DNA of 64,000 nucleotides from the NCBI RefSeq assembly GCF_024706985.1, contig NZ_JAMCCX010000017.1:248001-312000 (forward strand), in the 5' to 3' direction. A program made the position numbers and the translations under genes. This DNA is from Alicyclobacillus sp. SP_1. GTDB lineage: Bacteria > Bacillota > Bacilli > Alicyclobacillales > Alicyclobacillaceae. Shown in pieces: positions 25,345 through 32,679 of this stretch (within the stretch, counting starts at the first letter, position 1; every line of letters starts with the position of its first letter). The notes below the pieces were generated by a model. It saw only the letters and a program-made list of their open reading frames with translations. It was not told where the DNA came from and did no database searches.

Positions 25345-26487
25345 ATGGAGGAATCCTATCCTTCCCACGCGTCGATGGGAGCTTTCCATGCAAGTCCGGC
25401 AAGAGCGCAAGGTCGATTGAAAATTTTTATTGGAGCAGCTCCTGGAGTTGGTAAAAGCTACACCATGTTGCGTGAGGCGAAAACCTTGCGCGAACGTGGT
25501 GTGGATGTCGTCGTTGGGTATATGGATGACCATCACCGCTCCGATACAAGAGCGCAGATGGAAGGTCTCGAAGTCATTCCGCTGGCTGAAGTGGCGTACC
25601 AAGGACGCCTCTTCGAAGAGATGAACGTCCCGGCCATCGTTGACAGACGTCCCGGCTTGGTGGTCATTGACGAACTGGCACACAGCAACGTGCCTGGTTC
25701 TGAGCGAGCCAAACGGTACGAAGATGTCGAGTATTTGCTGGCACTTGGCATCGATGTGATGACTGCTGTCAATGTTCAGCACCTCGAACATGTGCGTAAG
25801 GAAGTCGAAGATAAAATTGGCATTCGTGTCCGCGAAGTGATTCCTCAATCGTTTTTAAAGAAAGCGGCAGAGATACAGGTCATTGACGTCACACCGGAAA
25901 CGCTGCGCCAACGTCTGCGCGACGGTAGCATTTATCCGCCCGACAAGGTGGAGCGGGCGCTGAGTCATTTTTTTCGGAAAACGAATCTATCCTTGCTGCG
26001 CGAGATTGCGCTTAGAGAGGTCGCAGACGATGTCGACGAACGTCTTCAAAATTCGGTCGATCGCGCTAAAATTCCTGGCCCGATTGGAGCCAAAGAGACT
26101 ATCATGGTGTGTGTAAGCTATGTCGACCGCTCTTCAAAGTTACTGGAAAAGGGTGCGCGGATGGCTTGGCGAATGAATGCCGAGTTGCTCCTATTGACCA
26201 TCACGGACAGCGACGGAGCTTCTGCGTCGCCCAAAGAGACGACGCGATTGCAGAAGTTCCGACAGTTGGCGGACCAGTATGAGGCAGAATTAGTCGTGGA
26301 GAAAAGAGAAGACAGGCACACAGGCGAGGTCATTCTGGCAGTAGCCGAGCGTTTGAACGTAACGCAGATTGTGATTGGCCAGCCGCGCGGGATGGCGCGC
26401 TGGCAAATATGGCGCCATAACCCAGTGCGCTTTTTGATGCAGCGTATGCGTTACGTTGACTTGCGGATTGTCGGGTGGAAGGAATAA
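25345..26487 (+). CDS. kdpD: KdpD N-terminal sensor module, copy 1 (KdpD plus UspA domains, no kinase)
   Basis: This 380-residue soluble protein equals the N-terminal input half of KdpD. The KdpD domain has Walker A GAAPGVGKSYTM, DELAHSNVPGS and TAVNVQHLEH. A UspA-like domain (about 250-370) ends in MRYVDLRIVGWKE. It lacks membrane spans and the kinase core, which are encoded separately at 27655. KdpD senses potassium and, in several Bacillota, binds cyclic di-AMP through the UspA domain. GGGGGAGG precedes the start. A paralogue follows 13 bases later. Confidence 0.93.
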   Translation: MEESYPSHASMGAFHASPARAQGRLKIFIGAAPGVGKSYTMLREAKTLRERGVDVVVGYMDDHHRSDTRAQMEGLEVIPLAEVAYQGRLFEEMNVPAIVDRRPGLVVIDELAHSNVPGSERAKRYEDVEYLLALGIDVMTAVNVQHLEHVRKEVEDKIGIRVREVIPQSFLKKAAEIQVIDVTPETLRQRLRDGSIYPPDKVERALSHFFRKTNLSLLREIALREVADDVDERLQNSVDRAKIPGPIGAKETIMVCVSYVDRSSKLLEKGARMAWRMNAELLLLTITDSDGASASPKETTRLQKFRQLADQYEAELVVEKREDRHTGEVILAVAERLNVTQIVIGQPRGMARWQIWRHNPVRFLMQRMRYVDLRIVGWKE

Positions 26488-26500
26488 CTCGAGGAATGTC

Positions 26501-27670
26501 ATGAGAAGGTGGGGATCGGGGATGGCGAGACGTTCCACGAACTATACGTCTGTGGCTTACAAAGCACTTCGTCCGGGACGGCTCATCATTTATGTTGGCG
26601 CGGCACCGGGTGTGGGGAAAACCTACAAGATGCTGCAAGATGCGAATGATTGGAAAATGAAAGGTATCGATGTCGTCATTGGCTGGCTCGAAACGCATGG
26701 CCGCACCGGTACGGCGGAACAAGTGCAAGACCTTGAAATCATTCCCCGGAAGGTCATTCGCACGGGGAATCGAGTCTACGAGGAATTGGATACAGAAGCC
26801 ATCATGGCGCGCCAGCCTCGCATTGTTCTAATTGACGAACTAGCGCATACGAATGCGCCGGGAAGTGCTCGCGAAAAGCGCTACCAAGACATTGAATATC
26901 TGCTCTCCCATGGAATTCATGTCGTGACCACGGTCAACATTCAACACTTGGAGAGCCTTCATGACAAAGTCGAGCATATCACGGGAGTGCAGGTCCGGGA
27001 GCGTATTCCAGACTGGTTTATCGATCTCGCCAATGAGGTCAAAATGGTTGACGTAAGCCCGGAGACCTTGCAGCAGCGCCTCATCGATGGTCAAATTTAC
27101 TCATCTGACAAAATTGACCAAGCTTTGAATCATTTCTTTCGCCTCTCGAATTTGTCGGCTTTGCGTGAAATTGCGCTGCTCGAGGTGGCAGACGACGTCG
27201 AGCAGCGCTTGCATGACCAGATTTCCCGGGAGAAGGGCACGGCCGAGGCGGAAACGGTAGAGAGCACACTCGTGTGCGTCAACTCTCGGCCGCATTCCGC
27301 AAAGTTGATTCGGCGAGGCTGGCGCATAGCGGATCGGCATCACTCCATTTTATACGTCCTGGTAGTGGTCAATTCCCGAGAGATGACGGAGCGGGAGAGG
27401 CAGGAGTTGAAGCGCATCGAACGACTGTGTGAACAGTTTGACGCAATTTTCATGACGCGCGAGGTTCATGAACAAGGGGTCGGTCGAACCATCGTTGAGG
27501 TTGCGGAAGAGTTGCATGTAGCTCAGTTGGTGATTGGTCAACCCATGCCTGGTCGCACCTGGTGGGAACGGCTGCGCGGCAACCCCGTGGACTATGTGCT
27601 TCAGCACGCAGAGTTCGTCGACTTGCACGTGGTGTCCAATGAGCGCGGCGCGCGGTGCCAGACATCATGA
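26501..27670 (+). CDS. kdpD: KdpD N-terminal sensor module, copy 2
   Basis: A second KdpD/UspA input module of 389 residues: Walker A GAAPGVGKTYKM, DELAHTNAPGS, TTVNIQHLESLHD, then a UspA-like domain with VIGQPMPGRTWWERLRGNP. It is clearly homologous to the preceding gene but diverged over its length, so this is an old tandem duplication. ATG 26501 follows GAGGAATGTC. It overlaps the kinase-half gene by 16 bases, which suggests that this copy is the direct N-terminal partner of the kinase. Confidence 0.92.
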   Translation: MRRWGSGMARRSTNYTSVAYKALRPGRLIIYVGAAPGVGKTYKMLQDANDWKMKGIDVVIGWLETHGRTGTAEQVQDLEIIPRKVIRTGNRVYEELDTEAIMARQPRIVLIDELAHTNAPGSAREKRYQDIEYLLSHGIHVVTTVNIQHLESLHDKVEHITGVQVRERIPDWFIDLANEVKMVDVSPETLQQRLIDGQIYSSDKIDQALNHFFRLSNLSALREIALLEVADDVEQRLHDQISREKGTAEAETVESTLVCVNSRPHSAKLIRRGWRIADRHHSILYVLVVVNSREMTERERQELKRIERLCEQFDAIFMTREVHEQGVGRTIVEVAEELHVAQLVIGQPMPGRTWWERLRGNPVDYVLQHAEFVDLHVVSNERGARCQTS

Positions 27671-29193
27671 TTCCCTATGTCAAAGTGGCGGTTCTGTTGG
27701 CCATCCTGACGGTTGTCCTGCACTTTACTGGGATGTCGCTCGATCCGGTCAATATGGCCATGCTCTATCTGCTTCCGGTACTGCTCAGCTCGGTGCGCTT
27801 TGGCCTTGGTCCCTCTTTGTTTGCGGCGACGATGGGCGTCGGTTTGTTTGACTTCTTTTTTGTCCCGCCTTATGACAGTTTTGCGGTAAGCGACTTGAGA
27901 TTTTTGATTTCTTTTGCGGTTTTCCTGACAATCGCTATTTTAACGGCGACTCTGTCTGCGCGTCTGCGAAGCCAATTGAACCAGGCCAAACGGCAAGAGC
28001 GGTTTACGGCGGAGCTCTACGAAGTCAGCCAAGGGATGGTCGGTGCTAATGACCTAGCATCGCTCCTGACCATCCTCGCTGAACGGATGTCAGCGATTCT
28101 CGGGGCGGAGGTAGCTTTTTATTCGGTCGACAGCTCGGAGCAACTCGTGTATCAAGACAAGTTGGCGTCATCAGAGAGCGGAGCTTTAGCTGAGGACCGG
28201 CAGTCGATGTTGACCATTGCCAGGTGGGTCTATCAAAATCAGGTAGCGGTGGGTCGCGGCACTGAAACCCTGAGTGAATCGAATAAAACGTTTCTCCCAC
28301 TGACGAGTCGCGGCAAAGCGTACGGGGTCATGGTCTTGGAAAGTGGCCATGAAGCGTCTATGAAAGGCGTGCAGGAGAAACGGTCGCTGGTCAATGCGAT
28401 GTGCGCTTTGGCAGCGGTCGCGGTTGAAAAGATGAAACTGCAGCAAGAAGCGAAAATGGTTCACTTGACCGCCGAGTCTGAACGCATTCGAACTGCCGTC
28501 CTGGATTCTATTTCTCATGAGTTGCGCACGCCACTCGCGACCATCACCGCTGCGGTGAGTGGTCTGTTGGAGGAGGATGGCGCGTATGACGAGCGGGATC
28601 GTCAAGATTTGTTGCTCGCCATTCGCGAAGGAGCAGGGCGGATGAATCGTTTGGTTGCGAATCTCTTGAACATGGTTCGGCTGGAGAGTGGGATGTTGAC
28701 GCTCAATCGGCAGTGGTGCGTCTTGGAAGACATTCTCGGAGTCGCTTTGACACGCACTCGCGAGGCGGTGCACGGACATCAGGTTGAGGTGCGGGTAGAC
28801 TCGGGCTTTCCACCAGTCTACGTCGATGAGGTATTAATGGAGCAACTCTGCGTTAATTTGCTGAGCAACGCGTTGAAGTATTCGCCCTCTGGAACTAAGG
28901 TCTCCGTGGATGCTGAATGGATGGGACAAACTGCACGCATGTCTATATCGGATGAGGGACCAGGTGTGGTTGAGAGCGACTTGCAGCACATCTTCACCAA
29001 GTTCTATCGCGCCCTTCCGACTCGACATATTCCCGGCACAGGTCTAGGTCTAGCCATCTGCAAAGGCATTATTGAGGCGCACGGGGGAGCTGTTTATGCG
29101 GTCAATCGCCAGCCGCGCGGTCTCACTATCTGCGTGGAATGGCCCATTCCGGAGACCGTGGCGCTGGAAGGAGAACAGATATGCAGTCTGTGA
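27655..29193 (+). CDS. kdpD: KdpD C-terminal sensor kinase half
   Basis: The 512-residue protein has four membrane spans in the first 105 residues (DUF4118), a GAF-like region (about 120-265), the HisKA box SISHELRTPLATI with phosphoacceptor His 288, an N box (NLLSNALKYSP) and G boxes (DEGPGV, GTGLGLAI). It is what remains of KdpD once the cytoplasmic input half is encoded separately. It should phosphorylate KdpE, whose gene overlaps its 3' end by 13 bases. Confidence 0.94.
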   Translation: MPDIMIPYVKVAVLLAILTVVLHFTGMSLDPVNMAMLYLLPVLLSSVRFGLGPSLFAATMGVGLFDFFFVPPYDSFAVSDLRFLISFAVFLTIAILTATLSARLRSQLNQAKRQERFTAELYEVSQGMVGANDLASLLTILAERMSAILGAEVAFYSVDSSEQLVYQDKLASSESGALAEDRQSMLTIARWVYQNQVAVGRGTETLSESNKTFLPLTSRGKAYGVMVLESGHEASMKGVQEKRSLVNAMCALAAVAVEKMKLQQEAKMVHLTAESERIRTAVLDSISHELRTPLATITAAVSGLLEEDGAYDERDRQDLLLAIREGAGRMNRLVANLLNMVRLESGMLTLNRQWCVLEDILGVALTRTREAVHGHQVEVRVDSGFPPVYVDEVLMEQLCVNLLSNALKYSPSGTKVSVDAEWMGQTARMSISDEGPGVVESDLQHIFTKFYRALPTRHIPGTGLGLAICKGIIEAHGGAVYAVNRQPRGLTICVEWPIPETVALEGEQICSL

Positions 29194-29915
29194 TGGAAGG
29201 GCGTCGGCGCATTCTCGTCATTGACGACGAACTAGCCATTCGTCGCTTGTTGCGCGTCATCCTGGCAGCGCACGGATATGAGTTGTTGGAGGCGAGTACC
29301 GGGAGCGAAGGGTTGATGTTGGCATCATCCGCCAATCCGGAGCTGATTTTGTTGGATCTCGGTCTTCCTGACACAGATGGTCTCGAACTGTTGGAGAGAT
29401 TGCGTGAGTTTTTGGCTACACCGATTGTCGTCCTGAGCGTCAAGGAGCATGAGGCGGTGAAAATCCGGTCTCTGGACTTGGGAGCAGACGACTACGTCAC
29501 GAAGCCGTTCAGTTCCGGTGAATTGATGGCCAGGATACGGGTAGCACTTCGGCATCGGCAGCCACTTCCAGACGCGGATAACCCATGCCTTCAATTTGGG
29601 CGCCTCATGGTCAATCTTGCGCTTCGCACAGTCGAGGTCAATGGGCAGCCGATTCACTTGACGCCACTTGAGTATGACCTCTTGCGGACACTCGTGCTTC
29701 ACGCTGGACGAGTATTGACGCATCGCCAATTGATTCAAGCGGTATGGGGGAGTTCCTATTCTCAGACAGACGGGCAATACCTTCGTGTACACATTGCAAA
29801 TTTGCGCAAAAAGATTGAAGAAGACGTGACTCGACCGACTTTGTTGATGACCGAACCAGGCATCGGTTATCGATTTGCAGCGCTCGACGAGTTGCCAAGT
29901 AAAGATTTTTCTTGA
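29181..29915 (+). CDS. kdpE: KdpE, OmpR-family response regulator
   Basis: The receiver domain has acidic pair DDE (15-17), phosphoacceptor Asp 59 (LLDLGLPDTDG), the switch Ser in VVLSVKEHE and Lys in YVTKPF. The winged-helix domain follows (LTPLEYDLLRTLV ... HIANLRKKIE ... TEPGIGYRF). Length is 244 residues. ATG 29181 follows AAGGAG. It should activate the kdp promoter. It is the last cargo gene: its stop is 27 bases before the right crossover word of the gerE element, so readthrough would enter the gerE 3' half. Confidence 0.95.
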   Translation: MQSVMEGRRRILVIDDELAIRRLLRVILAAHGYELLEASTGSEGLMLASSANPELILLDLGLPDTDGLELLERLREFLATPIVVLSVKEHEAVKIRSLDLGADDYVTKPFSSGELMARIRVALRHRQPLPDADNPCLQFGRLMVNLALRTVEVNGQPIHLTPLEYDLLRTLVLHAGRVLTHRQLIQAVWGSSYSQTDGQYLRVHIANLRKKIEEDVTRPTLLMTEPGIGYRFAALDELPSKDFS

Positions 29916-29924
29916 AAAGTATCG

Positions 29925-29949
29925 CCACTACTGAACCGATGACTAATGT
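29925..29949 (+). other. Right attachment junction (attR) of the gerE element
   Basis: CCACTACTG (29925-29933), AACCG and ATGA lead into the core CTAATGT (29943-29949); gerE 3' sequence follows. CCACTACTG matches the reverse complement of the left-end CAGTGGTGG at eight of nine positions. The junction ATGA|CTAATGT|CAT formed on circularisation contains the perfect repeat ATGAC-TAAT-GTCAT. Confidence 0.75.
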
Positions 29950-30025
29950 GATGAAAAAACTTAACGTCAAAGGTCGTTCGCAAGCGGTGGTGGAACTGGT
30001 GCGCTTGGGAGAATTGGCGATATGA
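29939..30025 (+). CDS. gerE: gerE, 3' portion of the interrupted gene
   Basis: The frame reads (MT)NVMKKLNVKGRSQ then AVVELVRLGELAI and stop. B. subtilis GerE ends NAMQKLGVKGRSQAVVELLRMGELEL, so this is its recognition/dimerisation C-terminus beginning where the 5' half stops. No ribosome site precedes it, so it is not an independent gene. Fusing 574-725 to 29950-30025 gives 228 bases encoding 75 residues and a stop. The neighbours downstream (MarR-type regulator, racE) match those of gerE in B. subtilis, so this is the ancestral locus. Confidence 0.9.
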   Translation: MTNVMKKLNVKGRSQAVVELVRLGELAI

Positions 30026-30032
30026 CGACAGG

Positions 30033-30058
30033 ACCCCTACACACGCCTGCGTAGGGGT
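30033..30058 (+). terminator. Terminator-like hairpin after gerE
   Basis: ACCCCTAC (30033-30040) pairs with GTAGGGGT (30051-30058) across a 10-base loop, with AGTTTGCTTC after it. The U-tract is weak. It would end gerE and any kdp readthrough. Confidence 0.5.
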
Positions 30059-30138
30059 AGTTTGCTTCTCAGCTGCTGCGGATAAACGGCCTGTCGTCGA
30101 CGGTCATCAGCCAGCCTTGACACGTGAGGAATGTTTCA

Positions 30139-30167
30139 TTGACCCGTGTCGACTCGGGTGATACAAT
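30139..30167 (+). promoter_or_regulatory. Sigma-A promoter of the MarR-type gene
   Basis: TTGACC (30139-30144) and TACAAT (30162-30167) are separated by 17 bases. The predicted start of transcription near 30174 excludes the upstream in-frame GTG at 30146 as a start. Confidence 0.75.
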
Positions 30168-30205
30168 TTCGTCATTCTTCGAAGGACAGTTGGGGTGCGA
30201 AATCC

Positions 30206-30643
30206 GTGGATGTTTCATTTTCTGAGAATGTGGTGGACATTGAACTACGACTGCGCCAAATTTCCAGTATTGTTCGGCGTAGGGGTCGAATTATTCTTGA
30301 AAATTACGGAATTACGCCTCCTCAGTTTGATGCACTGGTCATTCTCAATCGCGATGGCGACTTGACGATTGGAGATTTGAGTAATCGCCTTTTTTTGGCA
30401 TACAGTACGACGACCGACTTAGTGGACCGGTTGGAACGCGCTCATTTTGTCGCACGACAGCGTGATACGGGAGACCGCCGCGTGGTGCGCGTGCAACTGT
30501 TGACGTATGGTGCGGATTTGATTGAAAGAGTGTTAGATGCTCGCCGTGCCTATTTAGCGTCTGTTTTGGAGACAGTTTCTTCTGAAGAAAAGTCACGAAT
30601 ATCCCAAGTGTTAGAGTTACTTAATGCGAAAATGGCGGACTAG
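30206..30643 (+). CDS. MarR-family transcriptional regulator (YsmB-like)
   Basis: The winged-helix DNA-binding protein shows ITPPQFDALVILNRDGDLTI, LSNRLFLAYSTTTDLVDRLE (recognition helix) and RQRDTGDRRVVRVQLT (wing). The GTG at 30206 is preferred because it follows GGGGTG and lies downstream of the promoter; this gives 145 residues, the usual MarR size. The ligand is unknown. In B. subtilis the MarR-type ysmB sits between gerE and racE, the same order as here. Confidence 0.85.
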   Translation: MDVSFSENVVDIELRLRQISSIVRRRGRIILENYGITPPQFDALVILNRDGDLTIGDLSNRLFLAYSTTTDLVDRLERAHFVARQRDTGDRRVVRVQLLTYGADLIERVLDARRAYLASVLETVSSEEKSRISQVLELLNAKMAD

Positions 30644-30676
30644 AGTTTTTCTGGTCGATAGGGAGAGATACATACG

Positions 30677-31585
30677 GTGTCTTCAGACGCGCCGATTGGA
30701 GTGTTTGATTCGGGAATTGGCGGTCTGACCGTCGTCGGAGAAATGATTCGGCTTATGCCTTTTGAGAATATGGTCTATGTAGGAGACCACGCTAGATGTC
30801 CCTACGGAGACAAGGACGCATCTCAAGTGCGTCAGTATGCTCGCGAGATTTGCGATTTTTTTATGTCTCTGCACGTCAAGTTGATGGTCGTCGCCTGTAA
30901 TACTGCGACGGCCGTAGCATTGGACGATTTGCGTGCACGTTATGACGTTCCCGTCCTCGGAGTGGTGGTACCGGGAGCGGAGGCTGCGGTTCAATCGACT
31001 CACAATCGCAAAATCGGCGTGATTGCAACCCAATTGACCACAGAGAGCGGCGTTTACAAAGACGCGATTCACGAGCGCATGAAGGATGCCACCATAATTG
31101 GACAAGCCTGTCCCACGTTTGTGCCGATGGTCGAACGGGGAGAGTGGAGCGGTCCGTCGGTCGAAGCGGAAGTGCGGCGGTCTCTCGAGCCGCTCCTCAC
31201 ACACGGCTTAGATACACTGATTCTCGGTTGCACTCACTATCCAATGTTAGAATCCGTCATCCGCAGCCAGATTCCCAATTCAATGAAGATAGTGTCTTCT
31301 GCGACGGCGATGGCCGAGTCCGTGCATCGGTTCCTGACATCGGCTGGCCTGCTTCGAGACTGTCCGCAGGTAGGTGGGGTTCAGCACGACTTTTACACCA
31401 CGGGAAATCCAGCGTCTATGAGCCACGCTCTCGAAACGTGGTTGTCGCGCCGGCCTGAAGAAGCACGTGTCATCACTTTAAGAACAGTACAGGATGGTCT
31501 GACAACTTTGGGGACGGAGGTTGAAACGTCTCATGATGGAAGTGTGTATTGCGTCTCAAAATCGCCACAAAGTCCGAGAGTTTGA
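30677..31585 (+). CDS. racE: Glutamate racemase
   Basis: The enzyme interconverts L- and D-glutamate for peptidoglycan precursors. Seen are FDSGIGGLTV, the catalytic cysteines C74 (VACNTAT) and C185 (GCTHYP), and RCPYGDK. The core family length is about 265-275; the 302 residues here include a C-terminal extension (from about 272) that overlaps the rdgB start by 53 bases. GTG 30677 follows GGGAGAG. Confidence 0.95.
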   Translation: MSSDAPIGVFDSGIGGLTVVGEMIRLMPFENMVYVGDHARCPYGDKDASQVRQYAREICDFFMSLHVKLMVVACNTATAVALDDLRARYDVPVLGVVVPGAEAAVQSTHNRKIGVIATQLTTESGVYKDAIHERMKDATIIGQACPTFVPMVERGEWSGPSVEAEVRRSLEPLLTHGLDTLILGCTHYPMLESVIRSQIPNSMKIVSSATAMAESVHRFLTSAGLLRDCPQVGGVQHDFYTTGNPASMSHALETWLSRRPEEARVITLRTVQDGLTTLGTEVETSHDGSVYCVSKSPQSPRV

Positions 31586-32132
31586 AGAGATGCTCCACGG
31601 ACAGTTGCTCGTGCGGTCCCTTCCGGATGGTTTGCCGGAGGCTCCTGAGGATGGGACGACGTTTGCCGAAAATGCTTTACAAAAAGCGCGGTTCTATGCG
31701 GCACTCGTGCAGATGCCAGTGTTGGCGGACGATTCTGGGCTGTGTGTCGCGAGTCTCCATGGAGAACCGGGCGTGCTGTCTGCGCGCTATGCTGGTGTAC
31801 ACGGCGACGATGAGGCCAACAACGCCAAATTGTTGCGTAGGCTGGCAGAGCATGCGGAGGACCGCTCCGCCGAATTTGTTTGTGCACTTGCGCTCGTCTC
31901 CGCAGCAGGTCAGACACTGTGTTCGGCCATCGGAACGATGTCTGGTGAGATTGCCCTTGAGCCTCGCGGCGCGCATGGCTTTGGGTACGATCCGCTGTTT
32001 ATTCTCCCTCATCTTGGAAGGACATTTGCGGAACTGTCGCCGCCAGAAAAGCAAGCACATTCACATCGCAAAGCTGCTTTAGATGCTCTCCTCGCCAAGT
32101 TACCGGTTCTCGATTGGGGTGACATGGAGTGA
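31533..32132 (+). CDS. rdgB: dITP/XTP pyrophosphatase (RdgB/HAM1)
   Basis: The enzyme removes non-canonical purine NTPs. Seen are IASQNRHKVREFEEML, LADDSGLCV, GVLSARYAG and GAHGFGYDPLFI, plus the terminal SHRKAAL. About 199 residues from ATG 31533 or 31536; GGAGG is 12 bases upstream. The start lies inside the 3' end of racE. Confidence 0.95.
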   Translation: MMEVCIASQNRHKVREFEEMLHGQLLVRSLPDGLPEAPEDGTTFAENALQKARFYAALVQMPVLADDSGLCVASLHGEPGVLSARYAGVHGDDEANNAKLLRRLAEHAEDRSAEFVCALALVSAAGQTLCSAIGTMSGEIALEPRGAHGFGYDPLFILPHLGRTFAELSPPEKQAHSHRKAALDALLAKLPVLDWGDME

Positions 32133-32235
32133 AGTAGCGGCAGCTTTTCAGGGAACTTTGCAGCCTTCCTCTGCCCCTTGCAATTCAACCGTCGATTTCT
32201 TACACTGATATGTAGCCAAATCGGCGCACCGTCAT

Positions 32236-32312
32236 GTCTCAGTAGCTCAGCAGGATAGAGCAACAGCCTTCTAAGCTGTGGGTCGGGGGTTCGAATCCCT
32301 CCTGAGACGCCA
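32236..32312 (+). tRNA. tRNA-Arg (anticodon TCT)
   Basis: A complete cloverleaf is visible: acceptor GTCTCAG/CTGAGAC, D-arm GCTC...GAGC, anticodon stem ACAGC/GCTGT with loop CTTCTAA (anticodon TCT, reads AGA), T-arm with GGTTCGAATCC, discriminator G and encoded CCA at 32310-32312. Confidence 0.96.
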
Positions 32313-32330
32313 CAATCCAAAATATGATGC

Positions 32331-32378
32331 AGCCTTGTCGAAACGGCCATCCAATCGGGTGGCCGTTTCGACAAGGCT
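32331..32378. repeat. Long perfect inverted repeat downstream of tRNA-Arg
   Basis: AGCCTTGTCGAAACGGCCA (32331-32349) and its exact reverse complement (32360-32378) form a 19-bp stem that can extend three more pairs, with loop AATC. No U-tract follows on either strand. It may end tRNA transcription or be processed. The rest of 32379-32560 holds no gene I can support. Confidence 0.7.
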
Positions 32379-32560
32379 CTGTGGGTATAGTGCTATAGTG
32401 CGCCCGGACATGTAAAGAGGGGTTGGTGACGACGAGCACATTCTCCAAGGTGTGCATATCCTATCCAACGATGAGTCATGCGGAGTACGGGTATGTTTGA
32501 CGTCCTTCTAGGATTTCGATGCTCTGGAACATATCGAATCGTCCATCTGTCCTGTTGCGG

Positions 32561-32590
32561 TTGCCTTGTTTGCAATATGCGTGGTAGAAT
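32561..32590 (+). promoter_or_regulatory. Sigma-A-like promoter of tig
   Basis: TTGCCT (32561-32566) and TAGAAT (32585-32590) with an 18-base spacer, about 90 bases upstream of the trigger factor ATG. Confidence 0.5.
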
Positions 32591-32679
32591 GGCATCCGTA
32601 TCTTGTTGAGAATAATCGGGACGGGTTCTATTGGTTCGTCCAATTCGGATTGCATTGGGCTGTAGGGAGGATATATGGA

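Larger units (their letters stand above)
719..29949. mobile_element. gerE-intervening element (skin-like), about 29.2 kb
   Basis: The element is bounded by CTAATGT at 719-725 inside codons for S-N-V of gerE and by CTAATGT at 29943-29949 before codons M-K-K-L. The two copies are 29,224 bases apart. Removing one repeat unit plus the insert restores a 228-base gerE frame without any lost or gained base. The insert encodes a large serine recombinase, as do the B. subtilis skin element in sigK and other sporulation-gene-intervening elements. Cargo is a class A PBP, MscS, two molybdenum hydroxylase gene sets, and the kdp operon with its two-component system. No capsid, tail, portal, terminase or phage replication genes are visible. 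Excision itself is inferred. Confidence 0.88.

Noticed and set aside
719-29949. Whether the element is a prophage
   Set aside because: No terminase, portal, capsid, tail, lysis or phage replication genes are visible; only the recombinase is phage-like.
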